A stretch of DNA of 21,656 nucleotides, from assembly GCA_012744295.1 (NCBI GenBank), contig JAAYIB010000083.1, forward strand, positions 1 to 21,656, written 5' to 3'. Positions 1 to 6,545 of the stretch are shown in pieces (within the stretch, counting starts at the first letter, position 1; every line of letters starts with the position of its first letter). Both the position numbers and the translations under genes were made by a program. Source of the stretch: Acholeplasmataceae bacterium. Its GTDB lineage: Bacteria > Bacillota > Negativicutes > Acidaminococcales > Acidaminococcaceae. The notes under the pieces are model-generated. The model saw nothing but the letters and a program-made list of their open reading frames with translations, had not been told where the DNA came from and did no database searches.

Positions 1-713
1 ACAAGGAGTTTACTGTCTTCTATCAGCCAAAATTCGCGCTTGTCAGCCAAAAGCCCGCGGGAGCGGAAGCTCTTGTGCGCTGGCAGGCAACTGAGGGCAT
101 GATTATGCCCGGTGAATTCATTGATATTTTTGAGAGAAACGGGTTTATTCAGAAGCTTGACCTGTACGTGTTCGAACAGGTTTGTGCCGACCTTCGTCGC
201 TTGCTTGACGAAGGGCGTAGGGCGCTTCCGGTTTCCGTCAATGTTTCCAGGCTGCATCTTCTGGATTCCGACTTTGTCAAAGACTACTGCCGGATTATAG
301 AGAAATACGAAGTGCCTCCTGCGCTGCTCGAGCTGGAAATCACTGAAAACATGCCGATAGACTCGGAGGATTTCCTGGTCGAGGTCTTCAACAGCCTGGC
401 TGACCTCGGCGTGACGCTGGCCGTTGATGATTTCGGCAGCGGCTACTCCTCGTTAAACGTGCTGCATGACATGCCTTTCAATACTTTGAAAATTGACCGT
501 TTGTTCTTCCAGGATAAGACGCGCAGCTCGAAGGGGCGGCGCATTATTGAGACTATTGTCATAATGGCTCAGAAGCTGGGTATGGCAGTAGTGGCCGAAG
601 GTGTCGAAAGCAGGGAGCAGGCGGACTTTTTGCAGGCAATAGGCTGCGACTTTGTTCAAGGCTATTATTTTGCGATGCCGCTTTCGGCAAAGGAGTACGA
701 GGCTTTGCTGTAA
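1..713 (+). CDS. EAL-domain cyclic-di-GMP phosphodiesterase, 3' part (5' end outside window)
   Basis: The reading frame is open from the left edge (first whole codon at nt 3) to a TAA at 711-713, giving 236 residues of an EAL domain that begins upstream. EAL enzymes hydrolyse c-di-GMP to pGpG in the cytoplasm. The signature is visible in order: YQPKF then GAEALVRW (the EAL triad, residues 22-24 of the visible part), VSVNVSR, ELEITEN, VDDFGSGYSSL, LKIDR, AEGVES and FVQGYYF. The metal- and substrate-binding Glu, Asn, Asp-Asp, Lys and Gln positions known for active EAL proteins all seem present, so I infer an active enzyme. Sensor or GGDEF domains, if any, would lie upstream and cannot be seen. 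A GTG at nt 75 is internal to the domain and is not the real start. The gene is separated from rpmE by about 120 nt containing a strong promoter, so it is probably a separate transcription unit. Confidence 0.93.
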   Translation, partial: KEFTVFYQPKFALVSQKPAGAEALVRWQATEGMIMPGEFIDIFERNGFIQKLDLYVFEQVCADLRRLLDEGRRALPVSVNVSRLHLLDSDFVKDYCRIIEKYEVPPALLELEITENMPIDSEDFLVEVFNSLADLGVTLAVDDFGSGYSSLNVLHDMPFNTLKIDRLFFQDKTRSSKGRRIIETIVIMAQKLGMAVVAEGVESREQADFLQAIGCDFVQGYYFAMPLSAKEYEALL

Positions 714-741
714 CGGCTTGGTTAACGGCTTTTGCGCAGGC

Positions 742-770
742 TTGCAACAACACGGACGTTGTGTTATAAT
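742..770 (+). promoter_or_regulatory. Sigma-A-type promoter for rpmE copy 1
   Basis: TTGCAA at 742-747, a 17-nt spacer and a perfect TATAAT at 765-770 lie about 60 nt upstream of the rpmE start. A short inverted repeat, ACAAC-(6 nt)-GTTGT, lies in the spacer and could be an operator, though no regulator is identifiable. The decamer GTGTTATAAT around the -10 recurs at the promoter of rpmE copy 2. Confidence 0.75.
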
Positions 771-830
771 GACTTCCGTGAATGCAAAAACCATTTCTGA
801 ACAGTATTGAGCAAAGTGAGGTGTACGATA

Positions 831-1037
831 ATGAAAGACGGAATTCACCCAAAATATGGCGAAAGCAAAGTAGTTTGTGCTTGTGGAAATACATTTATGT
901 CGGGTTCGGTCAGGACGGAACTTCGTGTCGATGTCTGTTCCAAATGCCATCCCTTCTTTACCGGTCAGCAACGCAATGTGTCGGCGCGCGGTCGTATTGA
1001 GAAGTTTAACAAACGCTATAAGACAGAGGAAAAATAA
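831..1037 (+). CDS. rpmE: 50S ribosomal protein L31, zinc-binding type (copy 1)
   Basis: This 68-aa protein is a component of the large ribosomal subunit at the 50S/30S interface. The ATG at 831 follows a GTGAGG-type ribosome site and matches the family N-terminus (MK-x-x-IHP). Cys16, Cys18, Cys36 and Cys39 form the zinc-ribbon set of the C+ class of L31. An earlier in-frame ATG at 807 would add eight residues with no family match. It differs from the second copy (1824-2030) only at residues 3 and 4 (DG against EA), although the genes differ at about 26 synonymous sites. It has its own promoter and is followed by a bidirectional terminator split by a small mobile element. In other bacteria paired L31 genes usually consist of one Zn form and one Cys-less form; here both copies have the cysteines. 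Confidence 0.95.
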   Translation: MKDGIHPKYGESKVVCACGNTFMSGSVRTELRVDVCSKCHPFFTGQQRNVSARGRIEKFNKRYKTEEK

Positions 1038-1140
1038 AAAAACAGGATGCACGTGAACTGACCCCCGAAAGTTAGATTTTTAAGGTCTGACTTTGGGGGG
1101 CCATATCAGTCACATCACACGCATCCTGTTTTTTATTTTA
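1036..1140. terminator. Bidirectional terminator split by an insertion in its loop
   Basis: AAAAAACAGGATG (1037-1049) pairs perfectly with CATCCTGTTTTTT (1122-1134). A and T tracts on both sides allow it to stop rpmE copy 1 on the plus strand and the thioesterase gene on the minus strand. The loop is now 72 nt because a 64-bp element lies inside it. Without the element and one CACG copy the site would be a 13-bp stem closed by the tetraloop CACG. Confidence 0.8.
1054..1117. mobile_element. 64-bp miniature IS3-like element (MITE or joined IS ends) with 4-bp target duplication
   Basis: The element begins with TGAACTGACCCCC and ends with TCAGTCACATCA, that is TG...CA. It has imperfect inverted arms: CCCCCGAAAGTTAGA on the left and, read on the minus strand, CCCCCCAAAGTCAGA on the right. 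It is flanked on each side by CACG (1050-1053 and 1118-1121). From memory the CCCCCGAAAGTTAGA motif resembles terminal repeats of IS3-family (IS150-group) elements, which make 3-4 bp duplications. There is no transposase inside. I infer an internally deleted or miniature derivative mobilised in trans. A chance hairpin is the alternative. Confidence 0.65.
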
Positions 1141-1186
1141 TTGTCCTCTTGTCACGATAGGGTGTTCTTTCCCGCCCGTGCCCGGG

Positions 1187-1651
1187 TTATCTTGTTTTTC
1201 GCTGTTTGTGGATTTCATAACGCTTCTGCCCTTCGGCAAATGCTTTCTCTTCTTCGGGGGTTTTAAGCTCAAGCGTGGCGATATGTGCGGGCTTGCCCTT
1301 TTTGTCGAGTGCGACCATGGTGAAGTAGGCTGAAAGAGCGCGTTTCTTGCCTTCGGCCTCCAGGTCTTCGACGTCAACCGTGACCACGACCTCCATTGAA
1401 GAAGTGCCGACGTATACGACCTGAGCAGTACAAGTCACGAGGTCGCCGATCATGATCGGGAGATGGAATTCGACTTCGTCGATTCTTGCCGTTACAACAT
1501 TCGACCTGGCATAGCGACGCGCGGAGGCATAAGCCGCCGAGTCCATCATCTTGATTATCTCTCCGCCGTGAATGTTGCCGGCCACGTTGGCCTTGTGCGG
1601 CATCATGACTTCGCTTATATAGATTATGCTGTCCGAACTGAGTTTCGTCAT
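1187..1651 (-). CDS. Hotdog-fold acyl-CoA thioesterase (YkhA/YciA type)
   Basis: This 154-aa cytoplasmic protein is predicted to hydrolyse acyl-CoA thioesters to free acid and CoA. The hotdog/4HBT signature is visible near the N-terminus: a methionine- and proline-containing strand, then ANVAGNIHGGEIIKMMD, with the Asn/His-Gly-Gly loop and the Asp at the end of the central helix. YciA-like enzymes use this Asp. The chosen start is the ATG at 1651-1649 (MTKLSSDSI). A longer frame to 1705 begins upstream of the predicted -10 box, so it could not be transcribed from that promoter. An AAGG element lies about 7 nt before the chosen ATG. The gene is convergent with rpmE copy 1 and divergent from rpmE copy 2, so it sits inverted between the two duplicates. 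The acyl-chain preference cannot be read from the sequence. Confidence 0.85.
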   Translation of the reverse strand: MTKLSSDSIIYISEVMMPHKANVAGNIHGGEIIKMMDSAAYASARRYARSNVVTARIDEVEFHLPIMIGDLVTCTAQVVYVGTSSMEVVVTVDVEDLEAEGKKRALSAYFTMVALDKKGKPAHIATLELKTPEEEKAFAEGQKRYEIHKQRKTR

Positions 1652-1695
1652 ATTTTGACCTTGCCTTCCCGGGTTGCCCGTGTTGTTTATCTGAT

Positions 1696-1724
1696 AATAT
1701 AGCATAAGGCGGCAGCGTTAGCAA
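1696..1724 (-). promoter_or_regulatory. Promoter for the thioesterase gene
   Basis: On the minus strand TTGCTA (1724-1719), a 17-nt spacer and TATATT (1701-1696) preceded by TGC give a plausible sigma-A promoter with an extended -10. The predicted start of transcription is near 1688, leaving a leader of about 37 nt. It lies back to back with the promoter of rpmE copy 2. Confidence 0.6.
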
Positions 1725-1738
1725 GCGTAAGAAAGTTA

Positions 1739-1767
1739 TTGCGTGCCGATTGCCGCTGTGTTATAAT
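1739..1767 (+). promoter_or_regulatory. Sigma-A-type promoter for rpmE copy 2 and probably the downstream run
   Basis: TTGCGT at 1739-1744, a 17-nt spacer and a perfect TATAAT at 1762-1767. It shares GTGTTATAAT with the promoter of rpmE copy 1. Only 14 bp separate its -35 box from the -35 box of the divergent thioesterase promoter. Confidence 0.7.
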
Positions 1768-1823
1768 TTATTAGATTGGCAGGCAAGGATTTTCTGAGTT
1801 TATGCGAAGAGAGGTACGATTTC

Positions 1824-2030
1824 ATGAAAGAGGCAATTCACCCCAAATACGGGGAAAGCAAGGTGGTTTGTGCTTGCGGAAATACATTCATGTCGGGTTC
1901 GGTCAGGACGGAGCTGCGGGTTGACGTCTGTTCCAAATGCCATCCCTTCTTCACCGGCCAGCAGCGCAACGTGTCAGCGCGCGGCCGTATTGAAAAATTC
2001 AACAAGCGTTATAAAACCGAAGAAAAATAA
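1824..2030 (+). CDS. rpmE: 50S ribosomal protein L31, zinc-binding type (copy 2)
   Basis: This 68-aa L31 is identical to copy 1 from residue 5 to the end, including the four zinc-ligand cysteines (16, 18, 36, 39). The ATG at 1824 follows AGAGAGG at a suitable distance. The frame is open upstream to a TTG at 1776, but those residues do not match the family. A 10-bp hairpin follows directly, and then yqhQ and prfA. This copy therefore occupies the usual position of rpmE upstream of prfA and is likely the ancestral locus. Copy 1 would then be the duplicate, although the direction cannot be proved from the window. The strong conservation of protein despite many silent differences implies both are under selection. 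Confidence 0.95.
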   Translation: MKEAIHPKYGESKVVCACGNTFMSGSVRTELRVDVCSKCHPFFTGQQRNVSARGRIEKFNKRYKTEEK

Positions 2031-2036
2031 TTGCTG

Positions 2037-2058
2037 CAGCAGAGCCACGGCTCTGCTG
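2037..2058 (+). terminator. Hairpin after rpmE copy 2 (weak terminator or attenuator)
   Basis: CAGCAGAGCC (2037-2046) pairs perfectly with GGCTCTGCTG (2049-2058), giving a tight 9-10 bp stem. The tail TGTTTATAT is only weakly T-rich, so partial termination is more likely than a full stop. Such a structure could let rpmE be expressed at a higher level than yqhQ and prfA downstream. Confidence 0.55.
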
Positions 2059-2106
2059 TGTTTATATCCAAGGCTCATAAGGCCGTTTTCAACAGGAGAA
2101 GAAACT

Positions 2107-3021
2107 ATGGAAAGAAAACCAAACGTAGGCGGACAGGCAGTCATTGAAGGCGTCATGATGCGCGGTGCCGAAGGCGGCATTGCCGTGGCCGTGCGTCAGC
2201 CTGACGGCGAAATAGTGGTGGAGCGAATGGAAACGACCTCCATCGCCGATAAGTATCCTTTATTAAAGAAGCCTTTCCTGCGGGGAGTTGTGGTGCTTTT
2301 TGAATCCCTGATCATCGGGATGAAGGCACTTTCCTATTCTGCGCAGGTTTCCGGCGACGAAGACGAGCAGATCACGGACAAGGAAATGGCCATGACGATA
2401 GCATTTTCAGTGCTTTTGGCTGTAGGCTTGTTCATAATCCTGCCGACCTGGTCCATGCGGTTTTTGAAAAGCTTGACGGAAAATCCGCTCTTGTTAAATA
2501 TTTTCGAAGGTCTCCTCAGGCTTTTGATTTTCGTAGCCTACGTGGGGGGAATCTCGCTGATGAAGGACATCAGAAGAGTGTTCGAGTACCATGGTGCCGA
2601 GCACAAAACAATTTACGCCTATGAGGCCGGGCTGCCGCTCGAGGTTGACAGCGTGCGCGGCTTCACGACACTGCATCCTCGCTGCGGGACAAACTTTCTG
2701 ATGATTGTAATGCTGATCAGCATGTTCGTTTTTGCTTTTTTGGGCTGGCCGGGACTCGTTGAGAGGATTGCCTCGCGGGTTATCCTGATGCCTCTGATTG
2801 CCGGAGTCAGCTACGAAATCATTCGCTACGCCGGCAGCCATATGGAACAGGCGTGGGTAAGAACGGCCATCATGCCGGGACTCTGCCTGCAAAAACTGAC
2901 AACGCGGGAGCCCGACGACAAGCAGCTGGAGGTCGCAATCGCGGCTCTGAAGGCTGTACTGCCCTCGGATGAAGACAAGGCTGAGCCATTGGAAGTGGGA
3001 GAAGAAGCAAATGCTGGATAA
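2107..3021 (+). CDS. yqhQ: DUF1385 family membrane protein (YqhQ-like)
   Basis: This 304-aa integral membrane protein matches the YqhQ/DUF1385 family, whose function is not established. Family hallmarks are the N-terminal GGQAVIEGVMMRG motif, and centrally EYHGAEHKTIYAYE and LHPRCGTNFL. These conserved His, Glu and Cys residues led to the annotation of a possible metal-dependent enzyme. About four hydrophobic segments are seen, near residues 97-120, 130-155, 197-218 and 228-250, and the C-terminus is acidic. The start ATG at 2107 follows AGGAG. A longer frame beginning at 1870 overlaps rpmE and is not used. The last 11 nt overlap the start of prfA, indicating translational coupling. Genes of this family commonly sit next to rpmE, prfA and prmC in Firmicutes, but this does not reveal what the protein does. 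Confidence 0.9.
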   Translation: MERKPNVGGQAVIEGVMMRGAEGGIAVAVRQPDGEIVVERMETTSIADKYPLLKKPFLRGVVVLFESLIIGMKALSYSAQVSGDEDEQITDKEMAMTIAFSVLLAVGLFIILPTWSMRFLKSLTENPLLLNIFEGLLRLLIFVAYVGGISLMKDIRRVFEYHGAEHKTIYAYEAGLPLEVDSVRGFTTLHPRCGTNFLMIVMLISMFVFAFLGWPGLVERIASRVILMPLIAGVSYEIIRYAGSHMEQAWVRTAIMPGLCLQKLTTREPDDKQLEVAIAALKAVLPSDEDKAEPLEVGEEANAG

Positions 3022-4078
3022 ATTACAGGCAGTAGAAGACAAGTTTATGGATCTGGAAGCAAAAATCAGCGACCCGTCCGTTATCAGCAACCAGTCCGAA
3101 TGGCTTAAATACACGAAGGCTCACGCACGGCTGGCTGAAATCGTACAGGTTTTCCGTGAGTACAAGCTGATCAGGGAAAAGCTGGCCGAAGCAGAGGAAA
3201 TCCTGAGCGTGGGCGGAGACGAAGAACTCGCGGAAATGGCGCAGGAAGAATTAAAAGAATTGAAACCACGCGTGGAGGAGTACGAGCAGAAACTGACTGT
3301 CCTGCTCTTGCCTTCCGACCCCAACGATGAGAAGGACGTCATCATGGAAATCCGTGGCGGCGCGGGCGGTGACGAGGCCGCGCTTTTTGCCGGCGATCTT
3401 TTTCGCATGTATACGCGTTATGCGGAAGAAAGAGGCTGGCGGACGGAAATGCTCGACGCGAACGCAACCGGACTCGGCGGCTTCAAGGAGATTGTGTTCC
3501 AGATATCGGGAAGCGGCGTTTTCAGCCGCCTGAAATTTGAAAGCGGAGTGCACCGCGTGCAGCGTGTGCCGGAAACAGAGTCGCAGGGGCGCGTTCATAC
3601 TTCGACGGTAACCGTGGCGGTACTGCCGGAGGCGGAGGAAGTCGACGTCGCCATCAACCCCCAGGACCTAAGGGTTGACACGTTCAGGGCGGGGGGGGCA
3701 GGCGGACAGTATGTCAACAAGACCGAGTCGGCAGTAAGGATAACGCACATACCGACCGGCGTCGTCGCCCAGTGCCAGGATGAAAAGAGCCAGTTGAAAA
3801 ACCGGGAGAAGTGCATGCGCATTCTGCGAGCCCGACTTTTGGAAAAAGCGGAGGAAGAACAGCGGTCGGCAACGGCCGAGGATCGCAGGAGCCAGGTCGG
3901 CACGGGCGACCGCAGCGAAAGAATCCGCACCTACAACTTTCCGCAGGGACGAGTGACCGATCATCGCATCGGACTGACGCTTCATAAATTGGAGAGCATC
4001 ATCAACGGTAATCTCGATGAATTGCTGGACGCACTGATTACAGCCAAGCAAAGCGAACGTCTGCAGCAGGTGAGATAG
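3011..4078 (+). CDS. prfA: Peptide chain release factor 1
   Basis: This 355-aa class I release factor recognises UAA and UAG in the ribosomal A site and triggers peptidyl-tRNA hydrolysis. The GGQ motif appears as GGAGGQYVNKTESAVR at about residue 230. The stop-codon recognition tripeptide of the PxT type appears as PET in RVPETESQGRVHTS, where RF2 would have SPF. The N-terminal coiled-coil domain is complete, and the length matches the family (about 355-360). The ATG at 3011 lies inside the end of yqhQ and follows GGAGAAGAAG. The next gene, prmC, encodes the methyltransferase that modifies the glutamine of this GGQ, and starts 1 nt after the stop codon. The pair is therefore a functional and transcriptional unit. 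Confidence 0.97.
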   Translation: MLDKLQAVEDKFMDLEAKISDPSVISNQSEWLKYTKAHARLAEIVQVFREYKLIREKLAEAEEILSVGGDEELAEMAQEELKELKPRVEEYEQKLTVLLLPSDPNDEKDVIMEIRGGAGGDEAALFAGDLFRMYTRYAEERGWRTEMLDANATGLGGFKEIVFQISGSGVFSRLKFESGVHRVQRVPETESQGRVHTSTVTVAVLPEAEEVDVAINPQDLRVDTFRAGGAGGQYVNKTESAVRITHIPTGVVAQCQDEKSQLKNREKCMRILRARLLEKAEEEQRSATAEDRRSQVGTGDRSERIRTYNFPQGRVTDHRIGLTLHKLESIINGNLDELLDALITAKQSERLQQVR

Positions 4079-4079
4079 A

Positions 4080-4988
4080 ATGGAACATGGTAAAAACGTG
4101 TGGACAATAGTTAAAATATTAGACTGGACCAGGCAGTATTTCACGGACAAGGGGATTGAAAACCCCCGTCTGGACGCGGAGATACTGCTTTGTGCTGTGC
4201 TTAAGTGCAATCGTGTGAAGCTTTACGTGCATTTTGACCAGCCTCTGTCTCCCGAGGAGCTGCACCAATACCGGCAATTCGTGGCCCGCAGGGGCAGGCA
4301 GGAGCCTCTCGCCTATATTCTTGGCGAAAAGGCCTTTCTGCATCATGTCTTCAAAGTTACGCCGGCCGTATTGGTGCCGAGGCCGGAAACAGAGCTTTTA
4401 GTCGAAAGTATTGCGAAGATGGCTTCCGGGGCCGGGAAAATCCGCATCCTGGACTTAGGAACCGGCAGCGGAGCCATTCTGGCGTCACTGCTTGATCTTT
4501 TGCCCGAGGCGGAGGGCACTGGGGTCGACATTTCGGCCGCAGCGCTCGGCGTGGCAAGGGAAAATGCCGGGCAGATCGGCGTGCAAAACCGTTTCCGGGC
4601 GCGGCTTTCGGATTTGTATGAAGCGCTTCCGGGTACGGACAAATATCACGTCATTGTTTCCAACCCTCCCTACATACCGACCAAAGACATAGCATCACTG
4701 GCGGCGGACGTGCGGCAGGAGCCTTTGGGGGCTTTGGACGGCGGTGAAGACGGCTTGGATTTTTACAGGCGCATTATCGCAGGTAGTGCAAGGCACCTTG
4801 AGCCAAAAGGATTGCTTGCCTTCGAGGTGGGTATAGGTCAGGCAGAGGCCGTCAGGCGGCTTTGCCTGAAACAGGGTTTTGACGTAACGGCTGTCTGCAG
4901 CGATTACGCCGGTATTGAAAGGATGATTTTCGCAGCGAGGAAAGGATCTTTTTATGAAGACGCAATTATGGCGCTTGGCAGGGAATGA
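4080..4988 (+). CDS. prmC: Release-factor glutamine N5-methyltransferase
   Basis: This 302-aa S-adenosylmethionine-dependent enzyme methylates the glutamine of the GGQ motif in release factors. The N-terminal helical domain (about residues 1-95) precedes a Rossmann methyltransferase domain. That domain contains VLVPRPETELLVE, the SAM-binding ILDLGTGSGAIL (about 120-131) and the catalytic NPPYIP (about 196-201), all diagnostic of HemK/PrmC. The ATG at 4080 comes 1 nt after the prfA stop, with GCAGGTGAGA just upstream acting as the ribosome site inside prfA. The 3' end overlaps the start of the Sua5 gene by 35 nt. In Bacillus spoIIR follows nearby; here nothing intervenes. Confidence 0.96.
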   Translation: MEHGKNVWTIVKILDWTRQYFTDKGIENPRLDAEILLCAVLKCNRVKLYVHFDQPLSPEELHQYRQFVARRGRQEPLAYILGEKAFLHHVFKVTPAVLVPRPETELLVESIAKMASGAGKIRILDLGTGSGAILASLLDLLPEAEGTGVDISAAALGVARENAGQIGVQNRFRARLSDLYEALPGTDKYHVIVSNPPYIPTKDIASLAADVRQEPLGALDGGEDGLDFYRRIIAGSARHLEPKGLLAFEVGIGQAEAVRRLCLKQGFDVTAVCSDYAGIERMIFAARKGSFYEDAIMALGRE

Positions 4989-6045
4989 AGAAGACGGCAG
5001 GAAGCTGCGCGAAGCGGCCGCTTTGCTCCGAAATGGCGAAGTCGTGGCCTTTCCTACGGAAACCGTGTACGGACTGGGTGCCAACGGGCTTGACGCCGAT
5101 GCCGTCAGACGGATCTTTGCGGCAAAGGGCAGACCTGCCGATAATCCGCTGATTCTGCATATTGCCGAGAAAAATGAAATAAAGGACTTGGCGAGCGGAT
5201 TGACCCCGAACGCAATCGCCTTGGCGGAGGCGTTTTGGCCGGGACCTTTGACGCTCGTAATCAAAAGTTCGGGCGTCGTTCCCGACGAAGTGACGGCCGG
5301 CCTCGATACCGTTGCCGTAAGAATGCCGAACCATGAGGTGGCACGGGAATTGATCAGACTGGCGGGCTGCCCTCTTGCTGCGCCTTCGGCGAACAAGTCC
5401 GGACGTCCCAGCCCGACAAAGGCGCAGGACGTGCTCGAAGACATGGACGGACTGATTGCCGGCATCCTCGACGGCGGCGGGTGCGCCATAGGCGTTGAGT
5501 CGACAGTTGTTGACACGACCCTGCCCGTACCGATGATTTTGCGGCCTGGAGGAATTACGAGGGAGATGCTGGAGGAGGTTGTCGGCGCCGTAGGGCTCGA
5601 CCCCGCCCTCGAGTCTGACAAGGAGGCCGTGCCGAGGGCGCCGGGCATGAAGTATCGCCATTACGCACCTAAGGCGCCGATGTATCTGCTTGTGGGCAGG
5701 GACGCCGACATCCATCTGGCAAGGCTCGCGCAGCTGCTGACGTCACGAGGCGTGAAGGTCGGCATTGTGACGGACGAAAAAGACGCATTCGCCGCTTTGC
5801 CTGAAGGCCTGGCCGAGGTTAAAACCTACGGCGGACTGCTGCCGGTTCTGGCCGGGAAGCTGTACCAGTGGCTAAGGGAGTTCGACCGCGCGGGCGTCGC
5901 GGTTATACTGGCCAAAGGCGTGCCGGAAAACGGGCTTGGGCTTGCCGTTATGAACAGGCTGCGCAAGGCTGCCGGCAACAACGTCCTACTGGCTGAAGGG
6001 CAAAATCTTTTAGTACAAAGTGGTACGCGGCCCGATATTATATGA
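4954..6045 (+). CDS. L-threonylcarbamoyladenylate synthase, long Sua5 form
   Basis: This 363-aa enzyme makes threonylcarbamoyl-AMP from threonine, bicarbonate and ATP for the t6A37 modification of ANN-decoding tRNAs. The YrdC domain (about residues 15-205) shows FPTETVYGLGAN, the nucleotide-site KGRPADNPLILHI, and SANKSGRPSPT. The linker, with PRAPGMKYRHYAPKAP, leads into a C-terminal Sua5 domain (about 235-360). The two-domain length matches Sua5/YwlC rather than the short TsaC. The ATG at 4954 has AGGAAAGG upstream and lies within prmC in another frame, implying coupled translation. The following ywlE-type arginine phosphatase gene found in Bacillus is absent and rpiB comes next. Confidence 0.94.
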   Translation: MKTQLWRLAGNEEDGRKLREAAALLRNGEVVAFPTETVYGLGANGLDADAVRRIFAAKGRPADNPLILHIAEKNEIKDLASGLTPNAIALAEAFWPGPLTLVIKSSGVVPDEVTAGLDTVAVRMPNHEVARELIRLAGCPLAAPSANKSGRPSPTKAQDVLEDMDGLIAGILDGGGCAIGVESTVVDTTLPVPMILRPGGITREMLEEVVGAVGLDPALESDKEAVPRAPGMKYRHYAPKAPMYLLVGRDADIHLARLAQLLTSRGVKVGIVTDEKDAFAALPEGLAEVKTYGGLLPVLAGKLYQWLREFDRAGVAVILAKGVPENGLGLAVMNRLRKAAGNNVLLAEGQNLLVQSGTRPDII

Positions 6046-6096
6046 TAAAATATCAGTATGGCCGTTTCTAATATTGATGGTGGGAGTGAGGCAGAA

Positions 6097-6540
6097 TTGA
6101 AAATTGCGATTGGCAGTGACCACGGTGGTTTTCATTTAAAGGAACACGTCAAAAAGTATCTGCAGGCGCAGTCTGTGGAAGTGCTGGATTTCGGCACCTT
6201 TACCGAGGCATCGGTTGATTATCCCGACTTTGCGGAAAAGGTCGGCCGGGCAGTAGCTGCCGGAGATCCGAAGCGGGGCATTTTGATTTGCGGAACGGGG
6301 ATCGGCGTCTCAATCGCCGCCAACAAGGTTCACGGCATACGCGCCGCGCTTTGCGCCGATGTGTTTTCCGCCCTGATGAGCCGTGAACACAATGACGCCA
6401 ACATTCTCTGCCTCGGCGAAAGAACCTTGGGCTTCGGTCATGCCGAAATGATAGTGGATACCTGGCTGCATGGAGTTTTTCAAGGCGGCCGGCATGCAGC
6501 AAGGACGGAAAAAGTAATGAAATTGGATAAAGCAAGGTGA
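6097..6540 (+). CDS. rpiB: Ribose 5-phosphate isomerase B
   Basis: This 147-aa RpiB/LacAB-family sugar isomerase interconverts ribose 5-phosphate and ribulose 5-phosphate. Its start is chosen as TTG at 6097, giving MLKIAIGSDHGGF, which is where the family begins, preceded by GGGAGTGAGG. An in-frame ATG at 6058 would add 13 residues that match nothing. Further signatures are DFGTFTEASVDYPDF, the catalytic Cys-containing loop GILICGTGIGVSIAANK and the late SREHNDANILCLGERT. Residues for the phosphate and the active-site Cys, Asp and His are present. The end overlaps the next gene's possible GTG start. A TATGATAAAAT tract at 6041-6051 might be a weak internal promoter, but no convincing -35 was found. 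Confidence 0.93.
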   Translation: MKIAIGSDHGGFHLKEHVKKYLQAQSVEVLDFGTFTEASVDYPDFAEKVGRAVAAGDPKRGILICGTGIGVSIAANKVHGIRAALCADVFSALMSREHNDANILCLGERTLGFGHAEMIVDTWLHGVFQGGRHAARTEKVMKLDKAR

Positions 6541-6545
6541 TTGGT

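Noticed and set aside
453..1052. 199-aa minus-strand frame antisense to the EAL gene and rpmE copy 1
   Set aside because: Both sense-strand genes are certain; the antisense frame has no motif and ends within the MITE-split terminator.
831..2030. The two rpmE genes as a zinc/non-zinc paralogue pair
   Set aside because: Both proteins retain all four cysteines and are otherwise nearly identical.
3011..4078. PET in place of PAT/PVT in the stop-codon recognition motif of RF1
   Set aside because: The middle residue varies between RF1 proteins, and from memory PET occurs in other Firmicutes, so it does not imply altered stop-codon use.
4695..5648. 317-aa open frame on the minus strand
   Set aside because: Shadow of prmC and the Sua5 gene; low-complexity Ser/Ala/Pro composition and no motif.
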